From positions 6,945-70,944 of the forward strand of contig JAXLYP010000042.1 of assembly GCA_046351395.1 (NCBI GenBank): a stretch of DNA of 64,000 nt, written 5' to 3'. This DNA is from CAYYKK01 sp046351395. GTDB lineage: Bacteria > Myxococcota_A > Polyangia > Polyangiales > Polyangiaceae. The notes under the pieces are model-generated. The model saw nothing but the letters and a program-made list of their open reading frames with translations, was not told the DNA's origin and searched no databases. This document shows positions 35,138 to 41,677 of this stretch, one piece after another; position 1 is the first letter of the stretch; each line of letters starts with the position of its first letter. A program made the translations under genes and the position numbers.

Positions 35138-35757
35138 CACCCCTTTTGGAGCCCCCGGACGACGAGCGCGCTCAAGCGCCGCGCGAGCTCGAGCGCGCGG
35201 TCGCGCGGAAACTTGAAGAGCCACGGCGGCGAGAGGGCGCCGAACGCGAGCTCGATCGCGTCGAGCGTCCCGTCGCGGTCGGCGATCGCGATCTCCCACC
35301 GGTCGAGCTCCGAGCTCACGAGCGCGCGGATCTCCACGCCGAACACGTGCGCCCCGCACCCGTCCGACGCGCGGCGATTCGGCGCGCCGGGCCGCTCGGG
35401 CCCCGGGGCGTCGCGTGGAGAGCAGCTGATGAGATCACACGCGTGCGTCCCTCGCTCCGCCTCGTCGAGGAGCGCCTCGACGCGCGCGACGAGCATGGCC
35501 TCGACGCGCCCGCCCGGCGAGCGCGCGCCCTCGGCGGCCACCCGCATCGCGCGCACGACGATCTCCGTTCGCTGCGCCGCGAGCTCCTGGAGGAGCGCCT
35601 CCTTGGACGGGAAATCCAGGTACACGCTGCCTACGCCGATGCCGGCCTCGCGCGCGATGTCGGCCATCGTCGTCTTCTTCTGGCCGTAGTGGTGGAAGAG
35701 CTTCTCCGCAGCTGCCAGGATCCGGTCGCGCCGGTGGAGCGGACTGCTCTCGTTCAT
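35137..35757 (-). CDS. TetR-family transcriptional repressor, 206 aa
   Basis: The N-terminal HTH is clear: RDRILAAAEKLFHHYGQKKT, then MADIAREAGIGVGSVYLDFPSKEAL (about 10-54). The C-terminal ligand domain has two Cys (CDLISC, GCGAHVF). The last codon overlaps the methyltransferase-MazF start, so both are translated from one transcript. The promoter region next to it holds two palindromes suited to autoregulation, and it is divergent from lon. The ligand is unknown. Confidence 0.9.
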   Translation of the reverse strand: MNESSPLHRRDRILAAAEKLFHHYGQKKTTMADIAREAGIGVGSVYLDFPSKEALLQELAAQRTEIVVRAMRVAAEGARSPGGRVEAMLVARVEALLDEAERGTHACDLISCSPRDAPGPERPGAPNRRASDGCGAHVFGVEIRALVSSELDRWEIAIADRDGTLDAIELAFGALSPPWLFKFPRDRALELARRLSALVVRGLQKG

Positions 35758-35767
35758 GAAGCTTCAT
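35756..35767. promoter_or_regulatory. 12-bp perfect palindrome at tetR start
   Basis: ATGAAGCTTCAT spans the tetR start codon and the bases just upstream. It could be a secondary operator half of the TetR control region, or chance. Confidence 0.3.
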
Positions 35768-35786
35768 GTTACGGCCGTTGACGGAA

Positions 35787-35815
35787 CAATGAACGAACTT
35801 AGCTTCCGTTCATTG
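35787..35815. promoter_or_regulatory. Likely TetR operator between tetR and lon
   Basis: CAATGAACG (35787-35795) and CGTTCATTG (35807-35815) are perfect 9-base arms; the inner AAC-TTAG-CTT is also nearly symmetric, giving a ~29-base operator-like site. It lies 30 bases upstream of tetR and 96 bases upstream of lon. TTGACG at 35778-35783 may be a -35 element. Confidence 0.6.
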
Positions 35816-35910
35816 CTCACACCCAAAACTGCGAGAAAACGGGCCTCCGGGAGGTCGCCCGGGCTCGCAGGGCGGGATGAGCGGGGCCAAATTCGTCAAG
35901 GTGGTTTACC

Positions 35911-38277
35911 ATGTCCCAGGGTCTCGCTGAAACGTTCCCGCTGTTGCCGCTTCGCTCCGGCGTCCTGTTTCCCGAGGGCACGATGTCGCTCACCGTCGGT
36001 CGCGAGAAGTCCGTCGCGCTCGTGGAGGCCCTTCGTCCCGGCGCCATCTTCGCGGTCGTCACCCAGAAGAACGGCAAAATCGAGGATCCGCGCGACGCGG
36101 ATCTGCACACGATCGGCACGTTCGCCAAGCTCGTCTCCATCACCCAATCGAGCCGGCGCGAGCCGATGCGCATCACCATCGAGGGCACGGGCCGCGTGCG
36201 CCTCGGGGAGCTCCGAAAGCTCCAGCCGTACCTTCAAGCGGTCGGCACGCCGCTGCTCGACGAGCACGAGAAGAGCCCCGAGGCCGTCGTCCTCGTCGAG
36301 GAGCTCGGCTCGCTGCTCAAGGAGGTGACCGGGAAGACGGGAGCGTTCGAGGATCTCCTCGGGGACAAGTCGATCACCCCCGCCCGCTTCGCGGATCGCG
36401 TCGCCGCCGCCCTCGGCCTGGACGTCGATGACGCGATGGAGCTGCTCGCGACGACGGACGTCACCGTGCGCCTCCGCAAGCTCGTGGGCCACGTCCTTCG
36501 CCAGAAGGAGATGGCGGAGCTCCGGTCGAAGATCGGGGACGACGTCCGCAAGGAGATCGGCAAGAACCAGCGCGAGGCGATCCTTCGCGAGCAGCTCAAG
36601 GCGATCAAGAAGGAGCTCGGGGACGAGAAGGACGACGATCTCACGTCGCTCCGGAAGAAGCTCGACGCCGCAGAGCTCCCCGAGGACGCCCGAAAGCAGG
36701 CCGATCGCGAGCTCGAGCGCCTCGAGCAGACGGGCGGCCAGGGCGCGGAGGCGAACGTGATCCGGAGCTACCTCGAGTGGATCGCCGCCCTGCCGTGGGA
36801 GAAGCGCGCCGAGGTGAAAGAGGATCTCGACGCGATCGCCGCGAAGCTCGACGCCGACCACGCGGGCCTCGAGGACATCAAGAAGCGCGTCCTCGAGCAC
36901 ATGGCCGTCCGCAAGCTCTCGAAGAGCGAGAAGGGCACGATCCTGTGCTTCGTCGGGCCTCCCGGCGTCGGCAAGACGTCGCTAGGTCAGTCGATCGCGG
37001 ACGCGACGGGTCGCCCGTTCCAACGCGTCTCGCTCGGCGGCGTGCGGGACGAGGCGGAGATCCGCGGCCACCGGCGAACGTACGTGGGCGCCCTCCCGGG
37101 CCGGCTCATCCACGCCCTCAAGAAGGTGCAGGTGAAGAACCCCGTCATCCTGCTCGACGAGATCGACAAGCTCTCCAACATGTGGGGCGGCGCGGCGGAG
37201 TCCGCGCTCCTCGAGGTGCTGGATCCGGAGCAGAACAAGAGCTTCACGGATCACTACATGGAGCTCGCGTTCGACCTCTCGGAGGTGTTCTTCATCGCGA
37301 CCGCGAACACGCTCGACACCCTCTCGGCCCCCCTCCGGGATCGCCTCGAGATCATCGAGCTCTCGGGGTACACGCCTCCGGAGAAGACCTCGATCGCGAC
37401 GCGCCACCTGATCCCGAAGCGCGTGAAGGAGGCGGGCATCCCCACCGGGGTCGTCCAGATCTCGAGCGCCGCGCTGTCGGAGGTGATCGAGAAGTACACG
37501 CGGGAGGCGGGCGTCCGCCAGCTCGACCGCGAGATCACGCGACTCCTCCGCAGCGTCGCGCTGGACGTGGCTCGCCACGCCGAGGGCACGCCGCTCCAAG
37601 TGCTCATCGAGCCGGAGGACGTGAGCCGCATCCTCGGCAAGCCCAAGTTCCGGAACGACGTGCGCGAGCGGACGAGCTTGCCGGGCGTCGCGACGGGGCT
37701 CGCGTGGACGCCGGTCGGCGGGGACATCCTGTTCATCGAGACGTCCAAGATGAAGGGGAAGGGCCGGCTCGAGATCACGGGTCAGCTCGGCGACGTGATG
37801 AAGGAGTCGGCGCGCGCGGCGCTCACCTACGTGCGCAGCCACGCCGACGCGCTCGGGATCACGGCGGACTCGCTCGAGGACGCGGATCTCCACCTCCACG
37901 TGCCCGCGGGCGCCGTCCCGAAGGACGGACCGAGCGCGGGCGTCACGATCTTCACCGCGCTCGCGTCGCTCCTCACGTCGAGGCGCGTGCGGCCCGACAC
38001 GGCGATGACCGGGGAATGCACGCTCCGCGGGCGCGTCCTGCCCGTGGGCGGGATCAAATCGAAGGTCCTCGCCGCGCACCGCGCGGGGATCCGCCGCGTC
38101 GTCCTCCCGAAGGACAACGAGCGCGATCTGGACGACGTGCCGGAGGACGTGCGCCACGACATGACGTTCATCCTCGCGGAGGACATGCGCGAGGTGCTCG
38201 CCGCCGCGCTGGAGTCGATGCCGGACATCGCGCCTTCGAGTGGCTCGTCGGGGGGTGGAGAGAAGCCGCTCGACTGA
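35911..38277 (+). CDS. lon: ATP-dependent Lon protease (LonA type), 788 aa
   Basis: This is a full-length LonA. An N-terminal substrate domain (about 1-200) and a helical linker precede the AAA+ module with Walker A GPPGVGKT (349-356, Lys355) and Walker B VILLDEIDKL. The C-terminal protease has PKDGPSAG with nucleophile Ser675, and GGIKSK with Lys718, a 43-residue spacing as in E. coli Lon. It degrades misfolded and regulatory proteins in the cytosol and, in many bacteria, labile antitoxins. The divergent tetR and shared intergenic operator may bring lon under that repressor. A strong intrinsic terminator follows. Confidence 0.97.
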   Translation: MSQGLAETFPLLPLRSGVLFPEGTMSLTVGREKSVALVEALRPGAIFAVVTQKNGKIEDPRDADLHTIGTFAKLVSITQSSRREPMRITIEGTGRVRLGELRKLQPYLQAVGTPLLDEHEKSPEAVVLVEELGSLLKEVTGKTGAFEDLLGDKSITPARFADRVAAALGLDVDDAMELLATTDVTVRLRKLVGHVLRQKEMAELRSKIGDDVRKEIGKNQREAILREQLKAIKKELGDEKDDDLTSLRKKLDAAELPEDARKQADRELERLEQTGGQGAEANVIRSYLEWIAALPWEKRAEVKEDLDAIAAKLDADHAGLEDIKKRVLEHMAVRKLSKSEKGTILCFVGPPGVGKTSLGQSIADATGRPFQRVSLGGVRDEAEIRGHRRTYVGALPGRLIHALKKVQVKNPVILLDEIDKLSNMWGGAAESALLEVLDPEQNKSFTDHYMELAFDLSEVFFIATANTLDTLSAPLRDRLEIIELSGYTPPEKTSIATRHLIPKRVKEAGIPTGVVQISSAALSEVIEKYTREAGVRQLDREITRLLRSVALDVARHAEGTPLQVLIEPEDVSRILGKPKFRNDVRERTSLPGVATGLAWTPVGGDILFIETSKMKGKGRLEITGQLGDVMKESARAALTYVRSHADALGITADSLEDADLHLHVPAGAVPKDGPSAGVTIFTALASLLTSRRVRPDTAMTGECTLRGRVLPVGGIKSKVLAAHRAGIRRVVLPKDNERDLDDVPEDVRHDMTFILAEDMREVLAAALESMPDIAPSSGSSGGGEKPLD

Positions 38278-38301
38278 TCGGCGGAGACACACCATGAACA
38301 T

Positions 38302-38342
38302 GGAGCGCGGAGGTCGAGCGACCTTCGCGCTCCGTTTGCTTC
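38302..38342 (+). terminator. Intrinsic terminator of lon
   Basis: GGAGCGCG (38302-38309) pairs with CGCGCTCC (38326-38333), and AGGTC with GACCT inside, joined by a G-U pair. This makes a 14-pair stem with a GAGC loop, followed by GTTTGCTT. Confidence 0.8.
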
Positions 38343-38377
38343 GAACACGCAAAGGCGCGGGCTCTCCGCTCCGCGCG

Positions 38378-38779
38378 TCAGGGCATGCCGCGCGGCTTCG
38401 GGCGCGCCGACGGGGGCGGGCGAGGCGGCGCGACGCAGACCTCCCCCTCGAGCGTGCAGGTCTTCATCGTCTCGCAGCCCTTCGACCGCTCGCAGTCCTC
38501 GTCCGAGCCGGCGACGCACCGGCCCGCCTTCAGGGTGCAGTGCCCCACGAGCTTGCACATCGAGGACTGCGCGCAGTGCTCCGGCTTCGACGGCGCACAC
38601 GCGGAGCCCTGGGGCGAGGCGTCGCACTGCCCGAGCGTCCCGCACTGACAGCTCTTGGCGCACGCCTCGGCCCGCCCGTCTCCGCAACCGAGCGCGGCGA
38701 GCGCGAGGACGATCGAGAGGGGGCGCGCCGGGGCCAGACCCACGGCGGCCACGCTAGCGAGTGCGGCCGAGACGCGCAC
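38378..38779 (-). CDS. Cys-rich lipoprotein, 133 aa
   Basis: GTG 38779 gives a long N-region and lipobox ALAALGC (Cys about 32); GTG 38743 would give a more usual signal length. The mature 100 residues contain 16 Cys in tandem-like units (C-x4-HC-x2-S-x2-CK-x2-G-x-C, then C-x2-S-x2-C) and end in a Pro/Arg-rich tail. It resembles small disulfide-repeat surface proteins of myxobacteria. It is divergent from the YceI-DUF692-DUF2063 operon, a 95-base gap, so a functional link to that RiPP-like enzyme pair is conceivable but unproven. Confidence 0.75.
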   Translation of the reverse strand: MRVSAALASVAAVGLAPARPLSIVLALAALGCGDGRAEACAKSCQCGTLGQCDASPQGSACAPSKPEHCAQSSMCKLVGHCTLKAGRCVAGSDEDCERSKGCETMKTCTLEGEVCVAPPRPPPSARPKPRGMP

Positions 38780-38874
38780 GTTGAAACTTGGCAGGAGAGA
38801 GGCGTATCGTCCGGTCGAGCCTTACACCACCCGCCGCGACCGCTGCGGAGTCCCGCTCAACCACGGAGATACCG

Positions 38875-39807
38875 ATGAATCGATTCGTTGCGCTGTTCGG
38901 GCTCGCATGCCTCGTCCCGACCGTGAGCGGCTGTGGCTCCGACGTGAAGGTCAACCCGACCGCGACCGGCAGCACGCTCGGCTCGAGCGCGCCGAAGTCG
39001 GCGACGAACAAGAAGTTCGTGATCGACACGAACGAGAGCAAGGTCACGTTCGTCATGGAGGCGCCGAGCGAGAAGATCCGCGGGCGCGCCGCCGGCGCGA
39101 CGTCCGGGGACCTCTTCATCGATCCGAGCGATCTCACGCAGACCACCGGGACCATCGCGGTCGACCTCGACAAGCTCGAGCTCTTCCAGCGCGTGAAGAG
39201 CGACGACGACAAGGACTTCCAGAGCGAGCAGAAGAGCCCGAAGCAGAACGAGCACGCGCGGGACTGGCTCGAGCTCACCGCGAACGAGAAGCGCCCGGAG
39301 GACGTGCGCCGCAAGAACGCGCGCGCCGAGTACAAGATCACCTCGATCACGTCCGCCTCGCAAAAGGACGTGAGCAAGATGACGGGCGCGGTGCGCACGG
39401 TGCAGATCAAGGCGGAGGGCACGCTCCTGCTCCACCAGCACACGAAGGAGAAGGTCGCGGTCGACCTCGAGGTGGCCTTCAAGATGGACGGCGACAAGAT
39501 CGTGAGCGCCACGATCAAGACGAAGGCGCCCATCCCGATCAACCTCGCGGAGTACGAGGTGAAGCCGCGCGACGCGTTCGGCTCGTTCCTCACGAAGACG
39601 CTCGACGCGCTCTCCAGCAAGGTCGCGAAGGAGGCCCCCATCGAGCTCGAGATCGTCATGAAGCCCGAGGGGATGCCCCTCAGCACCACGCCGCCGCCCC
39701 CCGATCCGACGCCGCTCGCGGTCGTCGGCTCATCGTCGGCGTCCGCGGCCCCGTCCGCCTCGGCGGCCCCGAGCGCCGCCACGAGCGCGTCCCCGTACGG
39801 CAAGTGA
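38875..39807 (+). CDS. YceI-like lipoprotein, 310 aa
   Basis: ATG 38875, lipobox TVSGC (Cys20). After a Ser/Thr linker, residues about 45-260 read as a YceI-type lipocalin beta-barrel: KFVIDTNESKVTFVMEAP, GTIAVDLDKLELF, ITSITSASQKD, TLLLHQHTKEKVAV. YceI folds bind isoprenoids, amides or fatty acids. The C-terminus is a low-complexity Ala/Ser/Pro tail. This is the first gene of a coupled operon; its TGA overlaps the next GTG. It may bind the small-molecule or lipid part of the operon's product (inference). Confidence 0.8.
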   Translation: MNRFVALFGLACLVPTVSGCGSDVKVNPTATGSTLGSSAPKSATNKKFVIDTNESKVTFVMEAPSEKIRGRAAGATSGDLFIDPSDLTQTTGTIAVDLDKLELFQRVKSDDDKDFQSEQKSPKQNEHARDWLELTANEKRPEDVRRKNARAEYKITSITSASQKDVSKMTGAVRTVQIKAEGTLLLHQHTKEKVAVDLEVAFKMDGDKIVSATIKTKAPIPINLAEYEVKPRDAFGSFLTKTLDALSSKVAKEAPIELEIVMKPEGMPLSTTPPPPDPTPLAVVGSSSASAAPSASAAPSAATSASPYGK

Positions 39808-39977
39808 AGCGCTGCGTCGGCGCGCTCGCGCTCCTCGTGGGGTGCAGCAGCCCCTACTCTCCGATCAACATGACCGAGCTCCCCGAGACGAGCGCGCACG
39901 CTCGGGGATCGGCGGCGCCGAGCGGATCGGCGTTGGGGAGGGGCGCACCGAGCGCGCCCGCGCCGTCGTCGTCGTGA
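39804..39977 (+). CDS. Mini-lipoprotein, 57 aa
   Basis: GTG 39804 overlaps the stop of the YceI-like gene and its own TGA overlaps the DUF692 start (both GTGA). The residues VKRCVGALALLVGC form a short signal with lipobox Cys14. The 43-residue mature part is Ser/Ala/Pro-rich (SPYSPINMTELPETSAHARG) and has no further Cys. Being sandwiched directly before a DUF692 gene puts it in the position of a modified precursor peptide, although it lacks the Cys array of known DUF692 substrates. Confidence 0.65.
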   Translation: MKRCVGALALLVGCSSPYSPINMTELPETSAHARGSAAPSGSALGRGAPSAPAPSSS

Positions 39978-40816
39978 GCACGGTCGGACTCGGCCTTCGC
40001 TTCGACTTCCTGGAGGACGTGCTCGAGCTCTGCCGGGCCGGCGAGCGGATCCCGAACGTGGATTTCTTCGAGGTCGCTCCGGAGAACTTCATGCGGCGCG
40101 GGGGCTACCTCCCCGCGTCCCTGGAGACGGTCCAAGCGGTTTATCCGATCCTCTCGCACGGGCTGACGATGGACTTCGGCGGCGTCGATCCGCTCGACGG
40201 CGCCTACCTCCGCGAGCTCCGCGCGTTCGTCGCGCGCTCGAAGGCGACGTTCCACAGCGATCACCTCTGCTTCTCGGGAGCGGGAGGCCGCGTCTTCCAC
40301 GACCTGCTCCCGCTCCCGCTCTTCCGCGCCACCGCCCAGCACGTCGCCGAGCGGGCGATGCGCGCACGGGACGCGGTCGGGGTCCCGATCGCCCTCGAGA
40401 ACATCTCCTACTACCTCATCCCGGGCGATCGCGAGGTGGACGAGGCGGAGATGATCGCGGAGATCCTAGAGCGGGCGGATGCCAAGCTGCTGCTCGACGT
40501 GAACAATGTCTATGTGAACTCGTTGAACCACGGGTTCGACGCGCGCGCCTTCATCGAACGCCTGCCGCTCGATCGGGTCGTCCAGATCCACGTCGCCGGC
40601 CACGAGCATCGCCCCGAGCACGACGCGATCATCGACACGCACGGCGCGGACGTCGTCGATCCCGTCTTCGACCTCCTCTCGTTCACGATGGAGCGGGTCG
40701 GGGACGTGCCCGTCCTGCTCGAGCGGGATCACGCGATCCCGGCGCTCGACACCCTGTCGGACGAGCTCGGTCGCGTCCGGGCCGCGGCGGACGCTGGCCT
40801 CGCGAGGCGCGCGTGA
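39974..40816 (+). CDS. DUF692 multinuclear iron oxygenase-type protein (MNIO)
   Basis: GTG 39974 gives 280 residues, full length for DUF692. Conserved metal-ligand positions are present: SHGLTMDF (His62), FHSDHLCF (His94, His97), LENISYY (Glu142), LLDVNNVYVNSLNHG (Asp175, His186), IHVAGHE (His206, His210), DTHG (Asp221, His223) and LLERDH (Glu250). Relatives MbnB, TglH and BufB oxidatively modify Cys or other residues of small peptides, normally with a partner protein, here the coupled DUF2063 gene. Substrate candidates are the preceding mini-lipoprotein or the divergent Cys-rich lipoprotein. It is cytosolic. Confidence 0.88.
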   Translation: MSTVGLGLRFDFLEDVLELCRAGERIPNVDFFEVAPENFMRRGGYLPASLETVQAVYPILSHGLTMDFGGVDPLDGAYLRELRAFVARSKATFHSDHLCFSGAGGRVFHDLLPLPLFRATAQHVAERAMRARDAVGVPIALENISYYLIPGDREVDEAEMIAEILERADAKLLLDVNNVYVNSLNHGFDARAFIERLPLDRVVQIHVAGHEHRPEHDAIIDTHGADVVDPVFDLLSFTMERVGDVPVLLERDHAIPALDTLSDELGRVRAAADAGLARRA

Positions 40817-41619
40817 CCTCGGCGAGCCAGCCCTCGCGGTTCGAGGCGGTGATCGCCGCGTTGGCGGGCAGCCTCGCGGAGTCGAGCGTGCCCACGGTCG
40901 ACGACTTTGGGGCGTTCCTGTCGCGCTTCGACCTCGACCCGAAGGATCGAGCTGCGATCGAGGCGCTCGGGCCGAAGCGCTTCTTCCTCTATCGGACGCT
41001 CGTCCGGGGGAACTTCCGCGCGGCGATCCGCAACGAAATGGGCGAAACGGCGGCTCTCCTCGGACCGCGGTTCGACGAGGAGATCGCGGCGTTCCTCGAT
41101 CGGGGGATGCCCCTGTCCCACTACATGCTGGACGCGGCGTTCGAGTTCCTCGAGGCGGTGCGGGCCCGATGGGCGGCCGATCCGACCCTTCCACCGTGGA
41201 CGGTGGACCTCGCGCGGCACGAGCTCCTCGCGTACGAGGTCTCGGCCGCGCGCGATCCCGATCCGGCGCCCCGGTTCCTCCCCGCCCTCGCGATCGATCG
41301 TGCGCTTGTGTTCGATACCGCCGCCCGCCTCGACACGTATGCGTACCCAGTGCACCTCCTCGCGGACGATCCCCAGCGGACATTGGAGCCGAAGGCCACC
41401 TGGTTGCTCGTCTATCGCGACGAGGCGTACGACATCCGTCACCTCGAGCTCACCGAGCTCGCCGCCGCGGCGACCCGGGCCTGGCTCGGCGGTGCGACGC
41501 TCAAGGAGGGCCTCGAGCGCGCCGCGACGGAGACGTCGCGCGCGCTCCCGCTCGAGGACGCCGCGAAGTTCCTCGCGGATCTCGCTGAGCGGAAGATCCT
41601 CTTGGGGGCCGCGGTTTAG
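40813..41619 (+). CDS. DUF2063-type DNA-binding-like/MNIO partner protein, 268 aa
   Basis: GTG 40813 overlaps the DUF692 stop. The first ~100 residues have the DUF2063 pattern (helical, RFFLYRTLVRGNFRAAIRNE, ending in a VSxYMLD-like PLSHYMLDAAFEFLEA). The remainder is alpha/beta with a MbnC/BufC-like role: binding the leader of the peptide and presenting it to the DUF692 enzyme. The pair DUF692-DUF2063 is a well-known genomic couple. A hairpin just after the stop closes the operon. Confidence 0.83.
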   Translation: MTSASQPSRFEAVIAALAGSLAESSVPTVDDFGAFLSRFDLDPKDRAAIEALGPKRFFLYRTLVRGNFRAAIRNEMGETAALLGPRFDEEIAAFLDRGMPLSHYMLDAAFEFLEAVRARWAADPTLPPWTVDLARHELLAYEVSAARDPDPAPRFLPALAIDRALVFDTAARLDTYAYPVHLLADDPQRTLEPKATWLLVYRDEAYDIRHLELTELAAAATRAWLGGATLKEGLERAATETSRALPLEDAAKFLADLAERKILLGAAV

Positions 41620-41620
41620 G

Positions 41621-41638
41621 CCCGCCTGTGTGGGCGGG
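41621..41638 (+). terminator. GC hairpin ending the DUF692 operon
   Basis: CCCGCC (41621-41626) and GGCGGG (41633-41638) pair around TGTGTG, starting two bases after the TAG. There is no T-run. Confidence 0.45.
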
Positions 41639-41677
41639 TAGACGCGGTGTGGGCCGGTGGAATCGAAAGCGAGTAGC

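Noticed and set aside
34349..35689. 446-residue plus-strand frame opposite the methyltransferase-MazF and tetR genes
   Set aside because: Arg-rich shadow with no domain; the minus strand carries clear motifs.
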